From NCBI GenBank assembly GCA_003427395.1, contig BFEA01000065.1:1438130-1476239 (forward strand): a stretch of 38,110 nt of DNA, given 5' to 3'. Numbering within the stretch: the first letter of the stretch is position 1; each line of letters starts with the position of its first letter. The position numbers were made by a program, and so were the translations under genes. Positions 9,201-19,682 of the stretch are shown in pieces. The notes below the pieces were generated by a model that saw only the letters and a list, made by a program, of their open reading frames with translations, ran no database searches and had not been told where the DNA came from. This stretch comes from Chara braunii. Its lineage: Eukaryota; Streptophyta; Charophyceae; Charales; Characeae.

Positions 9201-10837
9201 ATCAGTTTCAGCGAAAGGACCAACTCCGACCGTGTAAGCGGGCTATACCTCTCGCGGATCCCTACGACAGGTTAAAGATTACGCGAGGTACAACTCACCT
9301 CCACTTGCGGGAGTTGTCACCATTCCTTAGGTGGGGGTATCCCTGCTGAGCTACTGACTCACGTGCGAAGACTTCTACATCGCAGAGGTAAGTCAGTCGA
9401 GGGCGTTTGCTCGATCGCCGTAGCATAGGCATACGTACGGTTGAACGCCTAAGACTGACCCGTATACTTGTCGGGCATCGGGGCGCTGATCTCTCGGACC
9501 GACTTATAATTCAGGTCGATTCGACTGACGAACGTTCGCGCATACTATGTTTTGAATATTAAATAGTTTCTATAGGTCTGATTCATAACCTATCCCATTT
9601 TTAAAACAGGATCCCTCTTAGTACTTGAATCATCAGGGTCGCATATAAAGATATACTCATCCTACCTAGTGATTAAGTCCATTCAATATATATCTCTATG
9701 AAAACCCTTTAACCATAGCATACGTGCATGTGAAGTAAGATAAGGCTGAGTAATTAGACGAGAAGATGTCACATACACATAACACATTCACATAAACAGT
9801 CTGAATTCATCCAGGAAAACATAGGTCTTTGACCTTTCAATCATGAACAGATAAAAATGATCAGAAAATGAATAAGACTCATAGCCTTAGCAATAACCCT
9901 AATCTGCTTAACATCAGAGAAAGGCATAGGGTTGGGTACTCAAACCAATCGCGCACTGACAAGATGTTTGGATCAAGGTCCAGGATAGCATAAGTTTCTC
10001 AGTGTGTTGCCGTGAATAACATGTGGCTGAACATATTACTGACCTACAGACAAAAGTCAATCACACTATACAATCCTAGCAGAGTCATCATTCATTCACT
10101 TTCAAACACATCACACTTACGCTTCCAAGCCTTTTAACCAAACATCCCCCTTTCGACTTAGTCGTTCAAGGACCTTCTTTTGACCAAACACAGACCCTTT
10201 AGACAAATGACCCGAAACAGAAATGTCATTTCGTGCAAAGGTTGATGCAAAGTGTGGGTGTAGAGAGTGAGTGAGGGTTGAGTTGGCTAACCAACCTGTT
10301 ACCATAAGGCAATAACATGTAGTCTTGTATAGACTCATAATGAGTCTCCTTCATCAGGATGACCTGCAATCACGCACAGGCCAATACGGTCTCAACACCT
10401 CTTTGCCATCGACATGATCCCATCTGAAGTTCAATATAGCGGACTTCATTCTAGTTGAGAATAATACGACATAGATATAACTCCCTCTAGGTAGCCTCTC
10501 TAACCTCTTATCAGATCAATTTCTAGGGACAGTCGTCTGAAGGAAGAGAAGTATAGAGCTAATATCGCCAAAACTTTTCCCTTCAGTCATACATAGACAA
10601 GGTATCACCAATCTTATATGAAGTGAAATCATAAGATTGACATCAATCGATAGGTTAATGTAGCATAACATGTAACACGGGGTCACATTACTTCTACCTC
10701 TACCTTAGTAGAATCAGGAAGTGGTCTGTTAGTAATGGATCGATTTTTTTTCAGAGCTTTCACTGTTCCCTGTCTATCGCGAAACTTAGCAATAGTATGG
10801 TAGACCTCTCGGTATCTATCCATCCCTTTTACTAGCG
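9201..10837. other. Non-coding stretch, possibly LTR then flank
   Basis: There is no open frame longer than 73 codons and no repeat I can see by eye. It may include the rest of the LTR that starts at 9119. The imperfect complement CACCTCCACTTGCGGGAGTT at about 9297 is the only local structure worth noting. Confidence 0.4.
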
Positions 10838-11073
10838 TCTGTTTGTGATAGGGCAGGCCTCGAGGGCCTTGCTTCTCCTATCTACTGTCTCGCATTAGAT
10901 CATGTCAGATGGTGATAAGGCAAGCTTCTCGGAGCCTCGCTCCTCTTACCACCTAGTATATATGTAAATATGGCGATAAGGCAGGCTTCTTAGAGCCTCG
11001 CTTCTCTCGATCGCCTAGTATATAATTAGTACGGTGGTAAGGCAGGCTTCACGGAGCCTCGCTCCTCTTACCA

Positions 11074-11705
11074 NNNNNNNNNNNNNNNNNNNNNNNNNNN
11101 NNNNNNNNNNNNNNNNNNNNNNNNNNNNNNNNNNNNNNNNNNNNNNNNNNNNNNNNNNNNNNNNNNNNNNNNNNNNNNNNNNNNNNNNNNNNNNNNNNNN
11201 NNNNNNNNNNNNNNNNNNNNNNNNNNNNNNNNNNNNNNNNNNNNNNNNNNNNNNNNNNNNNNNNNNNNNNNNNNNNNNNNNNNNNNNNNNNNNNNNNNNN
11301 NNNNNNNNNNNNNNNNNNNNNNNNNNNNNNNNNNNNNNNNNNNNNNNNNNNNNNNNNNNNNNNNNNNNNNNNNNNNNNNNNNNNNNNNNNNNNNNNNNNN
11401 NNNNNNNNNNNNNNNNNNNNNNNNNNNNNNNNNNNNNNNNNNNNNNNNNNNNNNNNNNNNNNNNNNNNNNNNNNNNNNNNNNNNNNNNNNNNNNNNNNNN
11501 NNNNNNNNNNNNNNNNNNNNNNNNNNNNNNNNNNNNNNNNNNNNNNNNNNNNNNNNNNNNNNNNNNNNNNNNNNNNNNNNNNNNNNNNNNNNNNNNNNNN
11601 NNNNNNNNNNNNNNNNNNNNNNNNNNNNNNNNNNNNNNNNNNNNNNNNNNNNNNNNNNNNNNNNNNNNNNNNNNNNNNNNNNNNNNNNNNNNNNNNNNNN
11701 NNNNN
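11074..11705. other. Assembly gap (632 N)
   Basis: Unsequenced bases inside the hairpin satellite. The 230-codon frame that spans them is meaningless. Confidence 0.99.
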
Positions 11706-11963
11706 GATCGCCTAGTATATATATAGATATGGCGATGAGGCAGACTTCTTAGAGCCTCGCTTCTCTAGGATCGCCTAGTATATATATAGATATGGCGATG
11801 GGGCAGGCTTCTTAGAGCCTCGTTCCCCTCGATCGCCTAGTATACATATAGATATGACGATGAGGCGGGCTTCTTAGAGCCGCGCTTCTCTCGATCGCCT
11901 AGTATATATATATATATGACGATGAGGAAGGTTTCTTAACGCCTCGCTCCTCTTGATCGCCTA

Positions 11964-11968
11964 GTGTA

Positions 11969-12000
<32 letters not shown>

Positions 12001-12120
12001 AATATATATATCGTCACAAACAGAACTGCCCGGTAAACCGTAGGCAGAGAGAGAGAAGAGGACAACAAACGAGGGGTTGTGACAAATATATATATATATA
12101 GATAGATAGATAGATAGATA
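11964..12120. repeat. (TA)n and (GATA)n microsatellites within the satellite
   Basis: TA runs at 11964-12012 and 12087-12100 followed by GATA at about 12100-12120. They are separated by a unique CGTCACAAACAGAACTGCCC-type insert. Confidence 0.9.
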
Positions 12121-12199
12121 TGGCGATGAGGCAGGATCTTTAGAGCCTCGCTTCTCTCGATCACCTAGTATATAATAATATGGTGGTAAGGCAGGCTTC

Positions 12200-12835
12200 T
12201 TGTCTTAGTGTCACTGTGTTTATTGTGTCTGTGTAACTGTCACAGTGTTTGCGTGTGTCACTGTGCACTACGCATCACCGCGCACTGTGTATATGAGACT
12301 GTGTGACCACACATCTGCGTTACAGTGTATGTGACACCGGGTCTGTGTGTGTGACCCTATGTATCGGTGTCACATCGTACGTGACACTAAGTCTGTGTGT
12401 CACTGTGTATCAGTGTCACGGTATATGTGACACTAAGTTTGTATGTCACTGTGTATCAATGTCACGGTATATGTGATACTAAGTCCGTGTGTCACTGTGT
12501 ATTAGTGCCACTTGCGTGTTTGTGCGTGTCTGTTCACTGTGTTTCACTGTGCACTGCGTGTCACCGAGCACTATGTGTCTTTGCACTGTGTAACTCTCAC
12601 AGTGACTGTGTGTGTCACAGTATTCATGTGTGGATCACATCCTGTGTATGTATATCACTGTGGCTGTGTGTGCATTGTGCTTCACTGTATACTTCGTGAC
12701 TCGGTGCACTGTGTACTGTGCGTGGGTCACATTATTTCACTGTGAACTGTGTACAGTGTATGTGACTGTACACTGTGTGTTTTCGCACTGTGTATCATCG
12801 TCCACTGTATGTCTGTGTCTCTGTATTTTTTTCCG
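12200..12835 (+). repeat. GT-rich minisatellite, 46-bp core unit
   Basis: GTGACACTAAGT occurs at 12381 and 12427, and in mutated form at 12473, exactly 46 bp apart. GTGTCACTGTGTATCAGTGT and variants fill the unit. The flanks of the block are a looser mix of CACTGTGTGT words. The 77-103-codon frames rich in Cys/Val/Ser come from this composition. Confidence 0.85.
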
Positions 12836-13120
12836 TGTGCAGGTACCCAGACAGTTGCTGGATCAAGCGGGAGTCCACAGTTGTACACAGTCCAGGTCCC
12901 TGGTTCCGAGTCAATCTGTATGACAGCGTGAGAGGGACCGAAGACCAGACAGCCTCGTCAAACATGGCATAATGCTTGGCCTTTTCGGGACGCAAGCATC
13001 CAACCTGGATATGCTGCCTTAACGCCGGTCTGACGCTGGCTGTGCTCTAGTACTGCGAATGACGCCGGACTGTGGCAACATGCCGGCGTTGACTGCTATG
13101 TGCGTCAGGCATTGCTGATG
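12836..13120. other. Non-coding stretch with an exon-like piece
   Basis: A pyrimidine tract followed by TGTGCAG (about 12824-12841) resembles a splice acceptor. It is followed by a 42-codon frame ending TAA at about 12972 (includes WFRVNLYDSV). I do not recognise the peptide and there is no matching upstream exon, so this is only a weak hint of a terminal exon. Confidence 0.2.
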
Positions 13121-13440
13121 CGGCGTAGGTCATCTAGCGACCTCGCTGATGTGGCGCATGCCACTAGTCTGCATTGCGGCTGTGGCACAAGCCATCTGTC
13201 CGTTTTGATAATGCGGCGCTGCCACCTGTCTATAGTGCTGCTGTGGCATAGGCCATCTGTCCGTTTTGATAATGTGGCGCTGCCACCTGTCTATCGTGCT
13301 GTTGTGGCATCGGCCACCTGCCGACATTGCTGTTGTGGCTCATGCCACCTGTTTCTGCTGTTGTGGCATAGGCCACCTGTCTGCAGTGCTGATGTGGCGC
13401 AGGCCACCTGTGCACACCTGCTGCTGACGTGGCATTGGCC
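13120..13440 (+). repeat. Minisatellite with TGGC...GCCA dyads, about 30-36 bp unit
   Basis: Units of the kind GCTGTTGTGGCATAGGCCAC followed by CTGTCTGCAGT recur about nine times. Part of it is a 61-bp dimer: CGTTTTGATAATG at 13201 and 13262. The dyad TGGC-N4/5-GCCA is kept in nearly every unit. The 142-codon His/Cys-rich plus frame across it is an artefact of the repeat. Confidence 0.85.
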
Positions 13441-13598
13441 GCGCTGTCTCTTTTGTCTATTCCCCTTCCTCTCTCTTCGTCGGTTGATAACGAGACACTG
13501 TATCAGACATCACTTTCACGCTTTCTGAGAGCACTGTGCAAATCTAAGTCTATTGGTATTATGACGTCTGATGCACGTCTTTCTGTTTAGGTCCATTT

Positions 13599-13631
13599 CA
13601 ATAATAATAATAATAATAATAATTAATAATA
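13599..13631. repeat. (AAT)n microsatellite
   Basis: AAT units, nearly uninterrupted. Confidence 0.9.
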
Positions 13632-14114
13632 AAAACAAATGTAAGGAATATGAGTGTGAGCGATATACAGAAAACAAGTTGCAAAATCACACAGTTGAGC
13701 AAGTAGTAGTATCCCAAGTAGAGAGTACAAATGCACCGAAAAAACTAACCATAAAGAGCAATACAATAAAGTATTGAGCCAATGTCCAAGCCCGTAGGCC
13801 ACACCAACACAGTATCCAGAGTCGCTCTCTCTGTCTGGCGCACAACGTCCAGCCCACTCTACCATACTACCCTACGCTACAGCTGGTTCACATAACAGGG
13901 TCACTTCGAATCACGAAGACCAATGTACATGACTGTCCACACCATCGGCGACCTCTCTTCATGTACCAGGTACGTAACTCGCCACCCTTAATCAGACCTT
14001 GATTACCCCACACAGCGCCTCACTCCCTGAAGACCACCCGATCATTTGTCTTCCCTCTAACACTTTAACTACTAGGATTAAAACATCATAGTAGTAATGA
14101 TAGTATCATAACAA

Positions 14115-14115
<1 letters not shown>
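13632..14115. other. Non-coding stretch, nothing recognised
   Basis: Short frames only. CACCAGGTA and TACCAGGTA words recur here and near 14520 with loosely similar flanks, possibly an old duplication. Confidence 0.4.
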
Positions 14116-14165
<50 letters not shown>

Positions 14166-14202
14166 TACAATATTAATAATAATAATAATAATAATAATAA
14201 TG
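14116..14202. repeat. (AAT)n microsatellite, two runs
   Basis: AAT runs separated by ACTACAATATT. Confidence 0.95.
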
Positions 14203-14724
14203 CAAAGAAAACAAACGATAACGAATTTCGAAATTCAAGCAGCATCATACACATAAGACCCAATAGTCGTGACCTCGAACCAAAAGCAGAAATGCATCAC
14301 GAATCCCACCAAATAAGAGCACATCAATCGCTCATAATTAACAATGCCGGAATAGTTTCATGATCATCATCAACGAAGAACCAATGTTGATATCCTATCT
14401 GGCGCTCGGCGCCCAGACTACAGATGGCAGATCCTATCTAACCTAGACTAAAATGTCGATGATGACGTCAACAACTCCCTAAAGTACGATCAGATCTCGG
14501 TCAGTATCGTTTGCCTCCAGCACCAGGTATGTCCCCCATATCACTCGCACCCTCGATCCCCAACACAGATGCAACGTGCACCAAGAATCATCACTCGCCC
14601 GTCCTTTCGTAATCCTTTCTCCCCCCCTTCCTTCTCCTTCTCTTCTTCCTCCTCCTCCTTCTTCTTCTTCTTCTTGCACACCCCTTTTCACGACATCGCC
14701 TTCCTTCCTCTGCGCACCCCCCCC
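14203..14724. other. Non-coding stretch with a CTT/CCT tract
   Basis: Nothing coding. A pyrimidine tract lies at about 14618-14676. It abuts the edge of repeat W copy B. Confidence 0.45.
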
Positions 14725-15116
14725 TCCTGTCGCACCGTAATGGTATAGATCAGATCAAGAACCGACCTCTCTCACACAGTACAGGATAGCGCAGCGGAAT
14801 GCCAGTAAACCAAAGATCGACCCAATCAACATCGCAACCAAACATACAACATCATCATCATAACACGGTGTGAAGGGGCCTGGCGCCCACACAAGAAGAA
14901 TGCGCCAGTCCCCATGCATACACAAACGAAGAGGAGGGGATCAGACGAAGAAGAGGAAGGGGAGATGGGAAAGCCGTCAACACCAAGTCTCGTTACAAGT
15001 CCCTCGTCCAATGTCTCAATCCCAATGTCGAGTCTGAATCCAAATGTCGTCGCGTCCCAAAGTCATAAATCTCTCTCTCGTACTCTGTACGTTCGCCCTC
15101 TCTCTCTCTCTCTCTC

Positions 15117-15190
<74 letters not shown>

Positions 15191-15270
15191 AGTGTGGTAG
15201 TGTATATGTCCAAACTGTAGGGATAGATTCATTCGATTTATATTTATTTATTTATTTATTTTCTTTGCTC
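14725..15270 (-). repeat. Dispersed repeat W, copy B (inverted)
   Basis: Reverse-complement counterpart of 5629-6196 with the same landmarks in the same order. The conserved stem (CTGGCGC and GCGCCAG) lies at about 14880-14908. The microsatellite part has grown here into CT and CA runs. Confidence 0.8.
15097..15188. repeat. (CT)n and (CA)n microsatellites
   Basis: CT at 15097-15151, then CA to 15188. They stand in place of the short GT run of copy A. Confidence 0.95.
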
Positions 15271-15654
15271 ATTCTATTGAGGGAAGTAGCATGAGGTAAG
15301 CCGTGTGATTGAAGACTTACCAGTTCTCTTTCATCCTCGTCGCCACCGTTGTTACCGTCGTCGTTGTTGTCGTCGTCAGTCGTCGTCGTCGGAGTCGCCG
15401 CCGTCGGTTAACTGCCCAAGACTCTTCATCGGACCATTCAATCGGTGGAAGCGAGGACGGTATGTACAAAGGGCAGCGACGTGGTCATCACGAGTTGATG
15501 ACTCGTGTTTACTAGGCATTCTCGATCAAGATCGATAGTTACATCAATCTATCCCCGTCCGGATGAACCTTAAGAAGTTTACCCGGGCTTTTTAGGCCCA
15601 GGCAAGCAACTTGCTGGATTCATCAGCGTAGTGCACGTGCGCCCAGGTAAGAGT
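15271..15654. other. Non-coding stretch with GTCGTC repeats
   Basis: A degenerate GTCGTCGTTGTCGTCGTC run at about 15355-15405, followed by GGATTCATC and CAGCAACTTGC-type words like those at 5035-5100. Frames over the trinucleotide run are artefacts. Confidence 0.5.
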
Positions 15655-16135
15655 TCATCTCCTCCTCTTCTACTTCTTTTTCTTCTTCTTCTCCCTCTTC
15701 TTCTTCTTTTCCTCCTACCACTATTTTTTCTGCAACTTTTTTTGCTGCTGTCCCTGTGTGCCGCCTTCTTCTGCGCGATTCATCTCTCTTCCTCCCCACG
15801 CTTCATCCTGCTCGCACTGTGCGGCCATCTCCTTCCCTCGTGTGGCCATCTTCTGCTGCGCAGCGATCTTCTTCTCGTGCGTTCCACTTCCGCCCCGCGT
15901 GCTCTTCTGTCCGCGCGCATTCTCTCCCGAGCCGCGCTGCCTTTGCGCGGTTGCTTTTCTTCCTCCCCAAGCTCATCCTCGTCCGTTGTGATTTCCATCT
16001 CCTTCTCGTTCGTTGTCTCCCCCTCCTTCCCTCCTACTTCTTCTTCTTCTTCTTCTCCCTCTTCTTCTTCTTCTTCTCCTTTTCCTTCTACTTCTCCTTC
16101 TCCTTCTTCTTTCTCTTCTCCTCCTTCTCGTGCCT
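15655..16135. repeat. Polypyrimidine (CTT/CCT) tracts
   Basis: Dense CTTCTT/CTCCTT runs at 15655-15740 and 16013-16135 with a less biased middle. Capable of triplex (H-DNA) formation. Long frames in all three plus phases read as Ser/Leu/Phe homopolymer-like peptides and are not genes. The purine counterpart lies near 5150-5510. Confidence 0.8.
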
Positions 16136-16655
16136 AGTACTTCTACGCCCGCGCTGCTTCTTTCTGGTTGCACCTCTCTCCCCCCCGCTCACGCTACTTC
16201 CTCGTTGTCATCTCCGTCGCCCAAGCGTGCATTACCCCACTGCTTCCGCTGCGCGGCCATCTTCTTCCATCGCACGTTCTTTTCCCTCTTTGCGCGATGC
16301 TACCTCGCAGCCTCGCTTCTCGCTGCGCCTCGTCTACCGTACGTGAGGCACACACAGACCATCCTCGCCCAAAGCTTCGTTGCCACTGTCGAAAGTCAAC
16401 GACTACTTCGGAATGAATCCGCCCTGGATTATGCGGTAGATTCATCAAAGTAAGCTATCGGCCATAGACACGGGCCGGTGAGAAATAACGAAAATAAAAA
16501 ATAATAAAAAAAAAGATAAAATAAAAAAATAGGAAGAAAAAAATAAAAATAAAAAAATTAAAGGAAAGAGAAACAGAAACAAACAAAATCTAATGGCTAA
16601 CTACCCTAACATGCCAAGTGTCGTATCCTCGTTTTTCAAACGAGGCTAACAGTAC
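16136..16655. other. Non-coding stretch, then A-rich tract
   Basis: GAATGAATCC and GATTCATC words occur at 16412-16448, followed by an A-rich stretch at about 16484-16585. Order and strand mirror the T-rich/GATTCATCC region at 4943-5085. Confidence 0.5.
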
Positions 16656-16676
16656 CTATTATAATTAACTCGGATC

Positions 16677-16703
16677 TCGAGGTCACGGGTTCAAGGCCCG
16701 ACC
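16677..16703 (+). other. tRNA T-arm-like fragment
   Basis: GGTCACGGGTTCAAGGCCCG has an RNA polymerase III B-box (GGTTCAAGGCC, one change from GGTTCGANNCC) inside a GGG/CCC stem, as in tRNA-derived SINEs. No good A-box lies the proper distance upstream, so it is a fragment. Confidence 0.4.
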
Positions 16704-16752
16704 GTCCAAACTCGGGTGAAACAAAAATAGAGCCTCCTCCTTTTCAAAAAGT

Positions 16753-16836
16753 GTAGCTAGCTCAGTGGCCAGTAGGTTTTGATCCCCGGATCCCTCGTAT
16801 GTCAAACAACACTGAAACCTACTAAGCTAGCTCCCA
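16753..16836 (-). other. tRNA-derived sequence with A- and B-box (SINE-head-like)
   Basis: On the minus strand TAGCTTAGTAGG (16829-16818) fits the A-box TRGYNNAGYNGG. GGATCAAAACC (16785-16775) is one base off the B-box, and they start 44 bases apart, the spacing of a tRNA gene. The cloverleaf pairing is poor, so it is a tRNA relic or SINE head, not a working tRNA. The two ends (GTAGCTAGCTCAGTGG and CTACTAAGCTAGCTCC) are also imperfect inverted repeats of each other. Confidence 0.45.
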
Positions 16837-16910
16837 CTTCGAGTAGAAGGGGAGCGGCTCTGGTATGTATAGAGTAGTGACTCAACTCTACTAGTGGCCG
16901 AAGCCCACCT

Positions 16911-17032
16911 CTAAGTCTGTGTGTGTGTGCACGCTTGCCGGCCTGCATGCCTGTCTGAGTGCTCGTTGGGTTGAGCATGCGTGTGTCCCGCAGGGCACTT
17001 GGTTCCCCTTTGAAAAGGGTATGCGGGCCCGG
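16911..17032 (+). repeat. Dispersed repeat unit U, inverted copy, left piece
   Basis: Reverse-complement match to 2601-2722, about 90% by eye. It stops exactly where the TGTCG terminus of the inserted element begins. The last four bases, CCGG (17029-17032), correspond to the shared junction word of the intact copy. Confidence 0.85.
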
Positions 17033-17428
17033 TGTCGGAAGACGACGAGGCGGAGCGGCAGAAGTTGACTCGTCGCAGTCAGCCTCCGCGCTGCGTCAAA
17101 ACTGCGCCTAGGGACGTCCACAGTCATGATCAAACTGGACCCTAACGCATCGGTTAGATTTCTCCGGGGCCGAAATCGAGGGAAAGACGGCGCAGCCGTA
17201 CGGTCCTCTGGAGACCTGATCCTCCCCGTTGGACTGGACCGTCGTGACCACAAGGGGCCAATTAGTGGGGTCCGGTCCAAACGGCACTCGAAACGGACTA
17301 AGGGTTAGTGAGATAATCAACTTTGATCGGTTGGGACCGGACCGACGTGGGTGCCTAACCCCATCAGAAGAGGAACAGCCCTAAACACTCATATAGATGA
17401 ACAACCAAGCCCTAGTAATTACGATAGG

Positions 17429-18050
17429 GTCACGTGGTATTTTTGGCACGGGACTGACTGTTCGTTTTCCGAAGTCGGGCCTGCACCAGCCCCGTGCTAA
17501 AATTAGCACAGTCCTGCGTTATTTTTAGCGTGGGAATGACTGTTCGTCTACCGGGGATTGGGCCTGCGCCAGTCCCATGCTAAAATTAGCACAGTCCCAC
17601 GCTATTTTTAGCGTGGGATTGACTGTTCGTCTACCGGGGACTGGGCCTGTGCCAGTCCCGTGCTAAAATTAGCACAGTCCCACGCTATTTTTAGTGTGGG
17701 ATTGACTGTTCGTTTACCGGGGACTGGGCCTGCGCCAGTTCCGTGCTAACATTAGCACAGTCCCACGCTATTTTTCGCGTGGGATTAACTGTTCGTCTAC
17801 CGGGGACTGTGCCTGCGCCAGTCCTGTGCTAAAATTAGCACAGAAATAGCGTGGGACTTACTGTTCGTCTACCGGGCACTGGGCTTGCGCCTGTCCCGTG
17901 CTAAAATTAGCACAGTCCCACGCTATTTTTAGCGTGGGATTGACTGTTCGTCTACCGGGGACTGGGCCTGCGCCAGTCCCATGCTAAAATTAGCACAGTC
18001 CCACGCTATTTTTAGAGTGGGACTGACTGCTCGTCTGCTGGGACTGACCA
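17429..18050 (+). repeat. 83-bp satellite with two palindromes per unit
   Basis: Units start GTCC at 17511, 17594, 17677, 17760, then 17915 and 17998, plus a diverged first unit at 17429. The 17843 unit is only about 72 bp because one arm of its first palindrome was lost. Each full unit has CCCACGCTA/TAGCGTGGG and GTGCTAA-AA-TTAGCAC dyads and a CGTCTACCGGGGACTGGGCC spacer. Confidence 0.95.
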
Positions 18051-18639
18051 TTCATATCCCAAGGTCGGTACTGCTGCTATTTTCAGCTCAGGCCCGGTCT
18101 AAACTTTGACCACAGCCCCGACCATGGGACTGGAGCACTCAGCCCCGATCGCTTGGCCTCTCCATTATAAAAGAGAGGCCACGTCACCCAACGGGAAATA
18201 TCAGATCAGGCAGACCGAGAGGACGCTCACTTGCGGAATGCAACAATGTTGGCAGAACATCAAGTGCGTGAGAGAACCCTCACTTGCGGGAACGCTGTAG
18301 CATTGGCATAACGGCAAGGAGCAGAAGGCACGAGCCAAAGAGCAGCGATGTGCCAGTAGGAGCGTGAGGGGAGCTCGGAGCAGTAGGCAAGAGAGTCAAG
18401 AAAGAGGCAAGCAAGGGAAGAGGTAAGGAAAGAGATGGTCAAGACTGGCTGGGAAAGGGGTCTGGAGTTCACCTAGTCGCCTGTCTCATACGGCCGTTCT
18501 CCTTTCTGCCCCTCACTTTCCCCTCTCTTCCCTTCTCTTCTCTTCTCTTCTCTCCTCTTCTCCCCTTTTCTCTTCTCTCTCTCTCCCTCTCTCTTTTCCA
18601 ACTGTCTCCATTCTTTTTCACTCACCTTCCATGGGTTGT
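18051..18639. other. Spacer between satellites
   Basis: CTCACTTGCGG(A/G)A recurs at 18228 and 18280. A pyrimidine tract at 18500-18600 consists of TCTCTTC words. No credible gene; the frames of 64-75 codons are unremarkable. Confidence 0.5.
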
Positions 18640-19100
18640 GTGTACGCCGTATCGGATCCGTGCGCACCATGTCTGAGCACTGTATCTGATGATTGGCCAT
18701 AGACTATGCGCTCATGCGCGCCGTATCTGTGGGCTGATTTTTGACTGTGCGTCCATGCGCGCCGTATCTGTGGGCTGATTTTGGACTGAGCGCCCATGCG
18801 CGCCGTATCTGTGGGCTGATTTGGACTGTGCGCCCATGCGCGTCGTATCTGTGGGCTGATCTTGGACTGTGCGTCCATGCGCGTCGTATCTGTGGGCTGA
18901 TCTAGGACTGTGCGCCTATGCGCGTCGTATCTGTGGGATGATCTTGGACTGTGCGCCCATGCGCGCCGTATCTGCGGGTTGATCTTGGACTGGGCGCCCA
19001 TGCGCGCCGTATCTGTGGGCTGATCTTGGACTGTGCGCCCACGCGCACCGTATCTATGGGCTGATCTTGGACTGTGCGACCACGCACACTGTATTTAAGG
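18640..19100 (+). repeat. 41-bp satellite, first array
   Basis: CCGTATCTGTGGGCTGAT recurs at 18721, 18762 and 18803, then about every 40-41 bp to 19089, giving about 11 units. Each unit has the self-complementary core GCGCCCATGCGCGC. Because 41 is not a multiple of three, one minus frame (18618-19001) stays open and cycles through three peptide phases. I regard it as non-coding. Confidence 0.9.
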
Positions 19101-19254
19101 GCTAATTAGAGAACCTTGCCACGACGAGTCTGAACCAGTGTGCCAATGGGCACTCAATCTGCGTACTCGGCCTTGATGATATCTGAGTCAGCACGCCGGT
19201 GCACACTCAATCTGTGAACCTTGTTGTTGATTTTAGGAATCATGCGCACATCAC

Positions 19255-19660
19255 TTTGTGATCTGTGTGCACAGCGAGCAGCAGCATCTCAGTTCTAAGT
19301 GAAGGCTCAAAGGTGCACTTAGCTGTCTGACACAATTTTTTTCTATTTTATGTGATCAGCAATTACCTGGTTGGTCACACACGCAGCAGGGAGCAGTATC
19401 TCAGTCCTAAGTGAAGACTGAGTGGTGCACTTTACTGCTGAGTAAAATGCATACTATTTTGTTTATGTGACCAACTATTTGCTTGGCTGGTCACACGAGC
19501 TTTGTGCGGCGGTTCTCTGGCCCTAAGTGAAGGCTAAGTGGAACCCTCAAATGCTAACCACAACAAAAACTATTTTATTCATTTTATTATGTGACCAACA
19601 TCGGCCCTAAGTGAGGGCTAAGTGGTGCTGTCAGATACCGGGCACAGTGAGAGTTATTTT
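19255..19660 (+). repeat. Degenerate repeat, about 115-bp unit
   Basis: The set (TCCTAAGTGAAG with GCTAAGTGG) - (ACTATTTTATT-like) - (TATGTGACCA) recurs about four times with many changes. Pair words CCTAAGTGA and CTAAGTGG are kept in each unit. Confidence 0.7.
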
Positions 19661-19682
19661 GAGATCACACACGCTGAGGGTT

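Larger units (their letters stand above)
10838..12200 (+). repeat. 61-63-bp hairpin satellite, interrupted by an assembly gap
   Basis: GAGCCTCGC recurs at 10932, 10993, 11054, then 11752, 11815, 11877 (mutated), 11939 (mutated) and 12143. Each unit carries two potential stems: ATCGCC...GGCGAT around an AT-rich TATATATA loop, and GAGGC...GCCTC around GGCTTCTTAGA. The AT loop has expanded into TA and GATA microsatellites in the last units. The array enters and leaves the N gap, so the gap is probably filled with the same repeat and its true length is uncertain. Confidence 0.9.

Noticed and set aside
11034-11726. 230-codon frame across the N gap
   Set aside because: Nearly all residues are undetermined.
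13100-13528. 142-codon His/Cys-rich frame resembling a metal-binding protein
   Set aside because: The His and Cys come from the TGGC/GCCA minisatellite units, not from a zinc-finger spacing.
15631-16453. Overlapping 146-196-codon plus-strand frames
   Set aside because: Three phases open at once over CTT/CCT tracts; low-complexity Ser/Leu/Phe peptides.
17429-18050. CRISPR-like regular repeats
   Set aside because: The units are continuous tandem copies without unique spacers of constant size, in a eukaryotic repeat setting.
18618-19001. 127-codon minus frame with QSKISPQIRRAW repeats
   Set aside because: Generated by the 41-bp satellite cycling through three phases; no start context or homologue recognised.
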